A stretch of 17,932 nt of DNA from an uncultured bacterium (lineage in GTDB: Bacteria; Actinomycetota; Coriobacteriia; Coriobacteriales; Coriobacteriaceae), in NCBI GenBank assembly GCA_905215765.1, contig CAJMRP010000034.1:1-17932 (forward strand), in the 5' to 3' direction. The position numbers were made by a program, and so were the translations under genes. The notes beneath the pieces were generated by a model. That model ran no database searches. It was not told where the DNA came from and was given only the letters and a program-made list of their open reading frames with translations. Each line of letters opens with the position of its first letter. Within the stretch, counting starts at the first letter, position 1. Shown here piece after piece: positions 1 to 7,406 of this stretch.

Positions 1-851
1 CGGCGAAGCGCTGGACCAGCTTGTAGCCGATGTTGCCTGCCTCGAGGTCGGGGAACACGAGCACGTTGGCCTTGCCGGCAACGGAGGAGCCGGGAGCCTT
101 GAGCTGGGCGACGGTGGGGACAATAGCGGCATCGAGCTGCAGGTCGCCGTCGATGGCGAGCTCGGGAGCCTTCTCCTTGCAGAACTTCACAGCCTCCTGG
201 ACCTTCTTGGCGACCTCGCCGCCGGCGGAGCCCATGGTGGAGTAGGAGAGCATGGCCACGTGCGGCTCAACGTTGCCCATGAAGGTGGACCAGGAGTGGG
301 CGGAGGCGATGGCGATCTCGGAGAGCTCGTCGGAGGACGGGTTGATGTTGAGGCCGCAGTCGGCGAAGATCAGCGTGCCGTCGGTGCCGAACTGCGGGGT
401 GTCGGTGCACATCACGAAGAAGGCCGAGACCAGCTTGGTGCCCGGGGCGGTCTTGAGGATCTGAAGCGCGGGGCGCAGGGTGTCGGCGGTGGAGTGGCAG
501 GCGCCGGAGACCAGGCCGTCGGCGTCGCCCATCTTGACCATCATGGTGCCAAAGTAGGTGGCGTCCATCACCTGGGCGCGAGCCTGCTCGATGGTAACGC
601 CCTTCTTGGCGCGGAGCTCGGCAAACTTCTGCGCGTACTCCTCGTGCTTCTCGGCATTGCGCGGGTCGATGACGGTAGCGCCGGGAACGTTGATCTCGTC
701 GGGGTTGCCCAGGATGACGATCTTTGCCAGGCCCTCCTCGATGATCTTGGTGGCCGCGACGATGGTGCGCGGATCCTCGCCCTCGGGCAGGACGATCGTC
801 TTAAGGTCGGCCTTGGCGGCAGACTTCATACGGTTTAGGAAATCGCTCATG
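1..851 (-). CDS. pta: Phosphate acetyltransferase, N-terminal 283 codons (runs off left edge)
   Basis: Interconverts acetyl-CoA plus phosphate and acetyl phosphate plus CoA; with acetate kinase it is the main fermentative ATP route in anaerobes, in the cytoplasm. The minus-strand translation begins MSDFLNRMKSAAK and continues with typical Pta text: KTIVLPEGEDPRT near residue 17, a VILGNP segment, DGLVSGACHSTADTLRPALQ, FADCGLNINPSSDEL, SYSTMGSAGGE, then PDLEAGNIGYKLVQRFA at the cut. Family members are about 330 residues, so roughly 50 C-terminal residues lie outside the window. The start at 851 is supported by AAGGAGT seven bases upstream. It is transcribed divergently from glf, and its leader carries a terminator-like hairpin (904-924). 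The related phosphate butyryltransferase is possible but the text fits Pta better. Confidence 0.93.
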
Positions 852-903
852 TTACTCCTTACAAGCATTTCGCTAAGCTCCAGGCGCCCGGCTGTTCACG
901 AAT

Positions 904-924
904 AAACCCGCTGCTAGCGGGTTT
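904..924 (-). promoter_or_regulatory. Terminator-like hairpin in the pta leader
   Basis: A perfect 9-bp stem (AAACCCGCT / AGCGGGTTT) with a 3-base loop lies 53 bases before the pta start. Read on the minus strand it ends in GGGTTTATT, a short U-run, so it could act as an attenuator between promoter and ribosome binding site. No gene ends here, so an ordinary gene-end terminator is unexpected. The function is inferred. Confidence 0.45.
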
Positions 925-978
925 ACCTTTCAATTATGTTCGCCGCGGTGCTTGAGCTTTCCTTGTGTGGCAAGCTCA

Positions 979-1003
979 TTATAGGACGCATTAGCGCTAT
1001 AAT
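979..1003. promoter_or_regulatory. Divergent -10 elements for pta (-) and glf (+)
   Basis: TATAAT occurs on the minus strand at 984-979 (toward pta) and on the plus strand at 998-1003 (toward glf), separated by the 8-bp palindrome TAGCGCTA (992-999). The -35 regions would overlap, and neither has a clear TTGACA. An inverted repeat GAGCTT (954-959) / AAGCTC (972-977) sits just downstream of the pta -10 and could be an operator. The -10 boxes are seen directly; promoter activity is inferred. Confidence 0.45.
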
Positions 1004-1081
1004 CGCTCTGATAAATATGTCTCGAAGAATGTTCGAGAAAAGCCCAGCTAACGAGCCCGTGGCTTTTGACAAGGAGTATCG

Positions 1082-2284
1082 ATGCAGATTACCTCAGGCC
1101 TGCCTGAAGGCTTTAACGCCGGCGCGTACGACATGATTGTCGTCGGTGCTGGATATGCCGGTGCCGTTTGCGCCCGCCGTCTTGCCGAGACCATCGGCTA
1201 TCGTGTTGCCGTTTTGGAGCGCCGTAGCCACATTGCGGGCAATGCCTATGACTGCACTGACGAGGCCGGAATCTTGATCCACGAGTACGGTCCGCATATC
1301 TATCACACCTTTAACGAGCGCGTGCACAATTTCCTGTCGCGCTTTACCAAGTGGACGGATTATCAGCACAAGGTGCTCGCCAACATCAACGGTACCCTTA
1401 TGCCCGTGCCCTTCAACCATGCGAGTCTCAAGCTCGCTTTTGGTGACGAGCGCGGCGAGGAGCTGTATCAGAAGCTCGTGGAGACCTTTGGCAAGGATGT
1501 CAAGGTGCCCATCATGGAGCTGCGCAAGAAGAACGACCCGGATCTTGCCGAGGTCGCCGATTACGTCTACGAGAACGTCTTTTTGCATTACACCATGAAG
1601 CAGTGGGGCCAGACGCCCGATCAGATCGATCCCTCGATCACCGGCCGCGTTCCCGTCTTTGTGGGCGATGATGACCGCTACTTCCCGCAAGCTCCCTTCC
1701 AGGGCATGCCGCAGGAGGGCTACACTGCGCTCTTTGAGCACATGCTCGACCACGACCTGATCGACGTGTTCTGCGACGTGGACGCCCGTGACCTCTTTGA
1801 AATCGACGAGACTACCGTCAAGATCGACGGCAAGGTCTATGGTGGCGAGATCGTCTACACCGGTCCGCTCGATGAGCTGTTCAATCTCGATCTGGGCGCG
1901 CTACCGTACCGCACGCTCGACATGAAGTTCGAGACGCTCGATATGGACCAGTTCCAGCCCGTGGGCACCGTCAACTACACCACGAGCGAGGACTACACGC
2001 GTATCACCGAGTTCAAGAACATGACCGGTCAGGTCCTGCCTGGCAAGACCACCATCATGAAGGAGTACTCCAAGGCCTATACGCCCGGCTCGGGCGAGAC
2101 GCCGTACTACGCCATTCTTGAGCCCGAGAACCGTGAGCTCTATGAGCGCTATCTTGAGCGCGTCCAGAACCTGACGAACTTCCACCCGGTGGGTCGTCTG
2201 GCCGAGTATCGTTACTACGATATGGACGCCGTGACCAATTCCGCCCTCGATCTTTCGGATGAGATTATCGCCTGCCATGCATAA
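1082..2284 (+). CDS. glf: UDP-galactopyranose mutase
   Basis: Flavoenzyme that converts UDP-galactopyranose to UDP-galactofuranose, the donor for galactofuranose in cell-wall or capsular glycans. The 400-residue protein has the FAD-binding VGAGYAG near residue 21 followed by an acidic residue ending the second beta-strand (VLERR). Family text follows: EYGPHIYHTFNERV near 68, NGTLMPVPFN near 104, MKQWGQTPDQIDPSITGRVP, and the C-terminal LAEYRYYDMDAV. Length is normal apart from about 15 extra N-terminal residues before the usual YDMIVVGAG. The start at 1082 is kept because AAGGAG lies at 1070-1075. The stop overlaps the next gene by 8 bases, so the pair is probably translated together. Reduced flavin is required for activity in the family. 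Confidence 0.95.
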   Translation: MQITSGLPEGFNAGAYDMIVVGAGYAGAVCARRLAETIGYRVAVLERRSHIAGNAYDCTDEAGILIHEYGPHIYHTFNERVHNFLSRFTKWTDYQHKVLANINGTLMPVPFNHASLKLAFGDERGEELYQKLVETFGKDVKVPIMELRKKNDPDLAEVADYVYENVFLHYTMKQWGQTPDQIDPSITGRVPVFVGDDDRYFPQAPFQGMPQEGYTALFEHMLDHDLIDVFCDVDARDLFEIDETTVKIDGKVYGGEIVYTGPLDELFNLDLGALPYRTLDMKFETLDMDQFQPVGTVNYTTSEDYTRITEFKNMTGQVLPGKTTIMKEYSKAYTPGSGETPYYAILEPENRELYERYLERVQNLTNFHPVGRLAEYRYYDMDAVTNSALDLSDEIIACHA

Positions 2285-3308
2285 AGTCATAACATTCGGT
2301 ATTCCCTCGTATAACGCCGCCAAGGACATGGACCATTGCATCACCTCTATCTTGGAGGGGAGCAATTACGCCACCGATATCGAGATTATCGTGGTGGACG
2401 ACGGCTCCAAGGACGAGACGGCCGATAAGGCCGACGAGTGGGAGGCACGTTATCCCGGTATCATTCGCGCGGTACACCAGGAGAACGGCGGCCACGGTAT
2501 TGCCGTTCTTTCGGGTCTGCGCGAGGCACAGGGCACCTACTACAAGGTCGTCGACTCGGACGACTGGCTCGACGCTGCGGCTCTTTCGACTATGCTGTCG
2601 ATTCTGCGTGGCTTTGAAGAGCGTGACCAGCGCGTTGACCTGTTTATCTCGAACTACGTGTACGAGAAGGTTTACGAGGGCACGCATACCGCTATTGGCT
2701 ACAAATTTGCCCTGCCGCGCAAAAAGATTTTTTCCTGGGATCAGATCGGTCATTTCCGCCTGGACCAGAACCTACTCATGCACAGCCTGTGCTATCGCAC
2801 GGATGTGCTGCGCGAGTCCAACCTTCCCATGCCGCCGCACACGTTCTATGTGGACAACATCTACGCCTACGTGCCGCTGCCGCGTTGCAAGACCATGTAC
2901 TACGCCGACATCGACCTCTACCGTTACTTTATCGGTCGCGAAGGCCAGAGCGTCAACGAGGCAACGATGGTCAAGCGTCTGGACCAGCAATTCCGTGTTA
3001 CGCGTATCATGATGGATTCGTACCACCTGTACAGCGATGTTGAGTTGTCGCGCCTGCGTTCGTACATGATGGGCTACTTCACCATGATGATGGCGATCTG
3101 CTCGGTGCTCACCAAGCTTTCCGAGGAAGATTGCGCCGACGAGCGCCTAAAGACGCTGTGGAATGATTTGAAGGCCTACGACGAGCGCATGTATCGTCGT
3201 GCCCGCTACGGCGTGGTCGGGTTCTTCACCAATCTGCGCGGACGGGCCGGAGACAAAACCACACTCGGCCTATACCGTCTTGCCTCAAAGATTTTCAAAT
3301 TCAACTAG
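2277..3308 (+). CDS. GT2-family glycosyltransferase
   Basis: Inverting nucleotide-sugar glycosyltransferase of the GT-A fold, probably cytoplasmic or membrane-associated in surface polysaccharide assembly. The N-terminus ITFGIPSYNAAKDMDHCI, the nucleotide-binding VVDDGS (residues 39-44) and the metal-binding VDSDDW (92-97) are GT2 hallmarks; QENGGHGIAVLSG lies between them. The C-terminal half is Tyr/Arg-rich and unlike well-known subfamilies. I chose ATG 2277 (343 residues) because it starts right at the conserved strand; an in-frame ATG at 2259 would add six residues, and neither has a strong ribosome binding site. It overlaps glf by 8 bases, which makes a galactofuranosyl- or galactosyltransferase role plausible but unproven. 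The ending ASKIFKF is echoed by a remnant on the opposite strand at 3476-3541. Confidence 0.9.
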   Translation: MHKVITFGIPSYNAAKDMDHCITSILEGSNYATDIEIIVVDDGSKDETADKADEWEARYPGIIRAVHQENGGHGIAVLSGLREAQGTYYKVVDSDDWLDAAALSTMLSILRGFEERDQRVDLFISNYVYEKVYEGTHTAIGYKFALPRKKIFSWDQIGHFRLDQNLLMHSLCYRTDVLRESNLPMPPHTFYVDNIYAYVPLPRCKTMYYADIDLYRYFIGREGQSVNEATMVKRLDQQFRVTRIMMDSYHLYSDVELSRLRSYMMGYFTMMMAICSVLTKLSEEDCADERLKTLWNDLKAYDERMYRRARYGVVGFFTNLRGRAGDKTTLGLYRLASKIFKFN

Positions 3309-3340
3309 CTGCCGAGTAATCGCTGCTGATAGGTTGACTG

Positions 3341-3450
3341 GGCCCCTTGGCCTTTAGTTTGCTACTGCGAACAGTCCTGCTCGCACGGAAAGCACATTAA
3401 GTGCTTTCCGGCTCGTGCGGAACTTGTATCAAACTAAAGGCCAAGGGGCC
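3341..3450. repeat. Long nested palindrome (element A)
   Basis: Perfect 21-bp inverted arms at 3341-3361 and 3430-3450 enclose a second hairpin, GGAAAGCAC (3387-3395) / GTGCTTTCC (3401-3409) with loop ATTAA. It begins 33 bases after the glycosyltransferase stop. It could be a bidirectional terminator, although no U-run follows, or a non-autonomous palindromic repeat. No clear target-site duplication is seen. Its architecture resembles element B. Confidence 0.75.
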
Positions 3451-3475
3451 TCTGCTATAAGAATCGATTGTCAGG

Positions 3476-3541
3476 TTATTTGAATTTGAAGATCTTCGAC
3501 GCGCGGTACACAGGGGCCTGGGCTGAAAAAATATTAGTTGG
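3476..3541 (-). pseudogene. Remnant 3' end of an inverted glycosyltransferase-like gene
   Basis: Read on the minus strand, this stretch translates to about 21 residues ending APVYRASKIFKFK then TAA (3478-3476). The end matches the LASKIFKF ending of the complete GT2 gene at 2277-3308. Over the last 23 bases before the final codon change there are three differences, and all three fall at third codon positions. That pattern suggests a formerly coding 3' end, converging on the intact gene across element A. Upstream sequence is cut off where element B starts (3544). No start codon or catalytic part remains. Chance similarity of a short stretch is the alternative. Confidence 0.5.
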
Positions 3542-3543
3542 TA

Positions 3544-3672
3544 GTCGGTCGGAGGCGGGCGGGCATTACGTTTGTCGCGAGTTCCGCATGCAAAGAAGGC
3601 CACTTAATGTGGCCTTCGTCTTGCATAGGACTGTAGAGCAGCAAACGTAACGCCCGCCCGTCTCCGACCGAC
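3544..3672. repeat. Long nested palindrome (element B) overlapping a gene end
   Basis: Inverted arms of 31 bases at 3544-3574 and 3642-3672 match at 29 positions. Inside is a perfect 9-bp hairpin, GAAGGCCAC (3595-3603) / GTGGCCTTC (3609-3617), with loop TTAAT, extended by ATGCAA / TTGCAT. The right arm and inner region form the 3' end of the P1-peptidase gene. It probably acts as terminator for that gene and may have arrived by insertion. Confidence 0.75.
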
Positions 3673-4665
3673 GGTCGAGGGGATGCTGTGGGAGGTTTTG
3701 GCGGTTTTGGCTCCGTTTACGATGGCAGTTTCCAGGGCCTTTACTGCGAGCATGCCCAGCAGGTCTAGGGGAACGGCGGCGCTTGCCTGGGCGCCCAGTT
3801 TGCCGCTGGCGAGGGTGTAGATGGTGTCGCCGTCGTTGGTGGTGTGTGTGGGGCGGATGGCGTGTGCGTAGGCGTCTGCGGCCATCTGGGAGACCTTGGT
3901 GGCTTGTGCCTTAGTGAGTTCCACGTTGGTGACGATGCAGCTGATGGTGGTGTTGGTGCGGTCGAGCGGCATCTGCATGGATCCGGCGGCGGCAAAGGCT
4001 GCGAGTTCCATGTCGACGATCTGGTCGCTATCGGCTGCGGCGCGCATGCCGGCGACCCACTCGCCGGTGAAGGGGTCGACAACGTTGCCGCAGGCGTTGA
4101 CCGAGACCACGGCGCCCACCTTGATGGGGCCGAGTGCCACGGCGGCAGCTCCAAGGCCGGCCTTCATGCAGGTGGCAGGCCCCATGAGCTTACCCACGGT
4201 AGCGCCCGTGCCGGCGCCTACGTTGCCCTGTTCGAGCTTGGTGGGGGTGTGGTCGAGTGCTTCGCGCACGGCGGCGATGCCGGCCTCAATGTCGGGGCGC
4301 ACGGTGGGGTTACCAAAGGCGAGGTCGAAGATACAGCTGGAGCACACGATAGGCACCTGCGTGGGGCCGACGGGAAGGCCGATGCCGCGGCTCTCAAGCT
4401 CGCGAGCGACGCCGCTTGCAGCTTCGAGGCCAAAGGCCGATCCGCCCGAAAGGCAGACGGCGTGGACCTTGTCGACGGTGTTCTCGGGTCGCAGCAGGTC
4501 GGTTTCGCGCGATGCTGGAGCACCGCCGCGAACGTCAACGCCGCCGGTGGCGCCCTCGGGTGCCACGATTACGGTGCAACCGGTGCCGGCCTCCTCGTCC
4601 GTATAGTTGCCATAGCAAAAGCCATCGACATCGCAGACGTCAATGGCCTCGAGCAGTGTATCCAT
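3604..4665 (-). CDS. P1/DmpA-type self-processing peptidase (family S58), altered C-terminus
   Basis: Ntn-fold aminopeptidase/amidase family of DmpA, BapA and NylC, made as a precursor that cuts itself to expose a catalytic Ser or Thr. Family text includes GTGCTVIVAPEGATGGVDVRGGAP (residues 27-50), VHAVCLSGGSAFGLEAASGV (67-86), GNVGAGTGATVGK (147-159) and DRTNTTISCIVTN (235-247). By analogy with NylC, cleavage is expected between N238 and T239. The family core ends around residue 322 (ALETAIVNGAKTA). The last 22 codons (332-353) and stop come from palindrome B and are Arg-rich, so they are probably not native. TAGGAGT precedes ATG 4665. It lies 101 bases after maf, on the same strand. The physiological substrate is unknown. 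Confidence 0.85.
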   Translation of the reverse strand: MDTLLEAIDVCDVDGFCYGNYTDEEAGTGCTVIVAPEGATGGVDVRGGAPASRETDLLRPENTVDKVHAVCLSGGSAFGLEAASGVARELESRGIGLPVGPTQVPIVCSSCIFDLAFGNPTVRPDIEAGIAAVREALDHTPTKLEQGNVGAGTGATVGKLMGPATCMKAGLGAAAVALGPIKVGAVVSVNACGNVVDPFTGEWVAGMRAAADSDQIVDMELAAFAAAGSMQMPLDRTNTTISCIVTNVELTKAQATKVSQMAADAYAHAIRPTHTTNDGDTIYTLASGKLGAQASAAVPLDLLGMLAVKALETAIVNGAKTAKTSHSIPSTVGRRRAGVTFAALQSYARRRPH

Positions 4666-4766
4666 GTTTAACTCCTATCGGTTTTCCGCCGCGCCTTGTG
4701 CCCGGTCGGGATCCGTACGGTACGCCAAAATTGTAGGCGCCGGGGGATACCCAGCGCCAGATGCAA

Positions 4767-5348
4767 TTACGAGAGTTTTTGAATCGCGCGCGCGACGCGG
4801 GCGATGGGTAGGCCCACCACGTTATAGAAGTCGCCCGAAATATCGTGCACGAGCATGCGTCCTCCTGTGCCCTGAATGCCGTAGGCGCCGGCCTTGTCCA
4901 TGGGCTCACCCGAGGCGACGTAGTGCTCGATCTGCTCGTCGGTGAGCTCGTAGAACGTCACGTCGGTCACATCGACAAAGGACAGGCTTTCGGCGGCATG
5001 CGGGGCGGCCGTATCGCCTGCCTTAACGATGCAGACGCCGGTTGCGACCTGGTGCGTGCGGCCCGAAAGCTCACGGAGCATAGTGCGCGCCTCGTCCTCG
5101 GTTGCCGGCTTGCCCAGAATCTTGCCGTCAAAGGTGACGATGGTGTCGGCCGCGACCGTCAGCTCATTGGGCTCGGCATACTCGGCAGCAACGGCAGCCG
5201 CCTTGGCGCGTGCCAAGCGCTCGACAAGCGTGAGCGGGGCCTCGCCATCAAAGGGCGTTTCGTCGATATCCGCGGGAATCACGCGAATGTTGTAGCCTGC
5301 CTCGCGCATCAGCTCTATGCGTCGCGGCGATTGCGAAGCCAAAATCAT
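4767..5348 (-). CDS. maf: Maf-family nucleoside triphosphate pyrophosphatase
   Basis: Hydrolyses nucleoside triphosphates (dTTP/UTP or modified nucleotides in the family) to monophosphate and pyrophosphate; the family is linked to house-cleaning and, in Bacillus, septum inhibition. The 193-residue protein starts MILASQSPRRIELM, the phosphate-binding loop, and has AADTIV (66-71) with the catalytic Asp at 68, then ILGKP, SGRTHQVATGV, DKAGAYGIQG and GDFYNVVGLPI. This is full length for the family. Its ATG overlaps the DJ-1 stop as ATGA (5348-5345), so translation is likely coupled to the upstream gene. The DKAGAYGIQG form suggests the YhdE/dTTP-UTP subgroup; exact specificity is inferred. Confidence 0.93.
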   Translation of the reverse strand: MILASQSPRRIELMREAGYNIRVIPADIDETPFDGEAPLTLVERLARAKAAAVAAEYAEPNELTVAADTIVTFDGKILGKPATEDEARTMLRELSGRTHQVATGVCIVKAGDTAAPHAAESLSFVDVTDVTFYELTDEQIEHYVASGEPMDKAGAYGIQGTGGRMLVHDISGDFYNVVGLPIARVARAIQKLS

Positions 5349-5887
5349 AGTTGGATGCCCTCGGCGACCTTCTCGACGGCCTTGTCGCCGGCGAGCGTGC
5401 GCAGCAGCTCCAATGCAAAGGGGAGGGACTGTGCCATGCCGCTGGCAGTGATGATGTTGCCGTCTTGCGTGACCTTCTCGCCGGTATAGGCGCCTTCGGG
5501 GAAGCTTTTCTCAAAGCCAGGGAAGCACGTGGCATGGCGCCCCTCGAGCAGGTCGAGCTCGCCCAGGATAAACGGGGCGGCGCAGATGGCGGCGACGTGC
5601 TTGGTTGCGGCGAACTCGCAGACCACGTCGCAGACGCGCTGATCTGCGCGCAGGTTGGTGGCACCGGGCAGGCCGCCGGGCAGCACGACGCAGTCGTACT
5701 CGTCAAAGTTGATCTCATCAAAGAGCGCATCGCAGGTCACGGGAATCTGCAGCGAGCTTACGACCTCGCGCGTGGGCATGATCGAGACGAGCGTGGCACG
5801 CACGCCGCCGCGACGCATGACATCGACCATGGTCAAGCATTCAATAGTTTCAAAGCCATCGGCGGCGAGAACGGCAACGCTGGGCAT
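5345..5887 (-). CDS. DJ-1/PfpI (ThiJ) family protein
   Basis: Single-domain flavodoxin-like protein of the DJ-1/YajL type, linked to oxidative and carbonyl-stress protection (deglycase, chaperone or redox-sensing roles are proposed for the family). With the start at 5887 it has 180 residues: MPSVAVLAADGFETIECLTMVDVMRR carries the conserved Glu (E16, aligning with DJ-1 E18), VVLPGGLPGATNLR lies at 67-80, and the nucleophile elbow AAICAAP gives Cys102. ITASGMAQSLPFALELL near 146-162 is also typical. An upstream in-frame ATG at 5911 would add eight residues, but AAAGGAA sits correctly before 5887. It overlaps maf by four bases and probably heads a transcript that includes maf and perhaps the P1 peptidase. 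Confidence 0.9.
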   Translation of the reverse strand: MPSVAVLAADGFETIECLTMVDVMRRGGVRATLVSIMPTREVVSSLQIPVTCDALFDEINFDEYDCVVLPGGLPGATNLRADQRVCDVVCEFAATKHVAAICAAPFILGELDLLEGRHATCFPGFEKSFPEGAYTGEKVTQDGNIITASGMAQSLPFALELLRTLAGDKAVEKVAEGIQL

Positions 5888-5923
5888 GAGGGTTCCTTTC
5901 ATAGGCGGCATACAATTAGCCGT

Positions 5924-5952
5924 CTTATACCCCGAAGACCTCCGCTTGCCAC
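5924..5952 (-). promoter_or_regulatory. Candidate promoter for the DJ-1 - maf transcript
   Basis: On the minus strand GTGGCA (5952-5947) and TATAAG (5929-5924) are separated by 17 bases and sit 37 bases before the DJ-1 start. Just upstream is an 8-base direct repeat AATCATTG with a 15-base period (5964-5986), a possible regulator site. The promoter call is by consensus match only. Confidence 0.4.
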
Positions 5953-5992
5953 GCTCGATTTCCCAATGATTTTCTGAGCAATGATTAAGCGG

Positions 5993-7306
5993 CTAGTTGC
6001 GCCTAAGGTGGACGACGGTCTCGCAGTGGAAGGTTTGTGGGAACAGGTCGACTGGCGTGATCTTTACGGGGGAGAAGGTGCCTTCTTCGACAAAGCGTTT
6101 GAGATCGCGCGCCAGGGTGGCCGGGTCGCAGCTCACGTAGGCGACATCGCGGGCACTCGTGCTGGCGATAAGGCCGATCGCCTCGGGGGCGAGGCCTGCG
6201 CGCGGCGGGTCGACCACCAAGATGTCGGCATCCTGGTCGGGGAACTCGCGCACCGCGTCTCCGCCAATGACGTCGACGTTATCAAGCTTGTTGATTTCCA
6301 GGTTACGGCGTAGATCGCGCACGGCGGGGCCGTAGGCCTCGACGGCGGCGACAAAGTCGCAGCGGCGGGCGAGCGGCAGGGTAAAGGTGCCGGCACCGCA
6401 GTACAGGTCCACGGCAAGCTCGTCTTCCTGCGGGTCGAGCGCTTCCATGACAAGATCGATCAAAATCTCGGCACCCTTGGTGTTGACCTGGAAAAAAGAC
6501 GGGGCAGACAAGCGCATCTGATCCTCGGCGATATTCTCGGTCCACGAGCCCTCGCCGGCGAGCATCTCGACTTTGGAGACACGGCGGGCTTTCTTTTCGC
6601 CCTTGCTCATCACACGCACCACGCTCGTGGGATGAGCGGCGTCCGCCAGCACGCGGGAGACCTGCGAGCGCGGGAAGGAACCCGTGGGCGTCCAGAGTGC
6701 GACCTCGAGCGCCTTGGTGCGGCGCGAGGCACGAATGCCCACGCGCTCAAGGCCCAGATCGTGGCTGCCGCTCAGATAGTTGAGCGCGCCGACGACCGAT
6801 TTGAGTGCCTTAGGGAAGCGTTTGTCGAACAACGGACACGAATCGACGGTCACGATTTTGCTGGGATCGACGCCGTGCATGCCAAGGCGTACGCGACCGT
6901 TGACGACGGTCGGTTCGAGCTCGATTTTATTGCGGTAGCCCCAGTCGTCCTTGGTATGGCGGATGGGCTGCACCAGCTCATCGACCTGCTCAGGAGCGAA
7001 CTTGCCGATGCGCTCGAGCGTGGAACGCAGGTTTTGCTCCTTGGCGGCGAGCTGTGTCGTGCGTGAGAGATTGCCCCACGAGCAGCCGCCGCAGATGCCC
7101 ACGAAGGGGCAGGGAGACTGAATGCGATCGGGGCTTGGCTCCAGAATCTCGGTGGTGCGGGCGCGCATGAACGACTTGCCGTCCTGTACGACCTCGGCCT
7201 CGACGGTGTCGCCTGCCACGGCGCCCTGCACAAAGACGGCCTTGCCGTTGTCGGCGTGCGCCAGTCCATCGGCGCCGTAGGTCATCGATTCTATAGTGAG
7301 CTTCAT
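5993..7306 (-). CDS. rlmD: TRAM-domain 23S rRNA (uracil-C5)-methyltransferase, RlmD/RlmCD (RumA) family
   Basis: SAM-dependent enzyme that methylates C5 of a uridine in 23S rRNA; Gram-positive members may modify two positions (RlmCD). With the start at 7306 it has 437 residues. A TRAM RNA-binding domain covers about 1-60. Four Cys for a 4Fe-4S cluster are at 66, 72 and 75 (CPFVGICGGC) and 157 (DSCPLF). SFFQVN is near 270, the SAM loop VDLYCGAGTFTLPLA at 299-313, DPPRAGL at 366-372, and the catalytic Cys393 in AYVSCDPATLARDL. The first possible ATG (7342) would add 12 residues, but AGGCAGGGAT fits ATG 7306 better. A tRNA TrmA-like role cannot be excluded. A hairpin terminator (7355-7396) isolates it from ppk. 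Confidence 0.92.
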   Translation of the reverse strand: MKLTIESMTYGADGLAHADNGKAVFVQGAVAGDTVEAEVVQDGKSFMRARTTEILEPSPDRIQSPCPFVGICGGCSWGNLSRTTQLAAKEQNLRSTLERIGKFAPEQVDELVQPIRHTKDDWGYRNKIELEPTVVNGRVRLGMHGVDPSKIVTVDSCPLFDKRFPKALKSVVGALNYLSGSHDLGLERVGIRASRRTKALEVALWTPTGSFPRSQVSRVLADAAHPTSVVRVMSKGEKKARRVSKVEMLAGEGSWTENIAEDQMRLSAPSFFQVNTKGAEILIDLVMEALDPQEDELAVDLYCGAGTFTLPLARRCDFVAAVEAYGPAVRDLRRNLEINKLDNVDVIGGDAVREFPDQDADILVVDPPRAGLAPEAIGLIASTSARDVAYVSCDPATLARDLKRFVEEGTFSPVKITPVDLFPQTFHCETVVHLRRN

Positions 7307-7354
7307 ATCCCTGCCTGTCATTCGCGTTGTTGTCCGCACCATGGTAGCAGGGAA

Positions 7355-7396
7355 AAGCGCCCCGCATCCGAGGCTTTCCTCAAATGCGGGGCGCTT
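7355..7396 (-). terminator. Intrinsic terminator of ppk
   Basis: A 13-bp perfect stem (7355-7367 with 7384-7396, AAGCGCCCCGCAT) with a small inner GAGG/CCTC stem begins 11 bases after the ppk stop on the minus strand. In that direction the stem runs into GCGCTTTTCCC, giving a short U-run. Confidence 0.8.
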
Positions 7397-7406
7397 CTAC
7401 AAACGT

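Noticed and set aside
3309..3672. CRISPR or tRNA/rRNA genes in this or other gaps
   Set aside because: No regularly spaced direct repeats and no cloverleaf or rRNA sequence could be recognised; the repeats here are inverted, not direct.
3844..4671. A 275-codon plus-strand frame opposite the P1 peptidase
   Set aside because: Gly/His/Ala-rich antisense shadow; the minus-strand frame has clear family motifs and a ribosome binding site.
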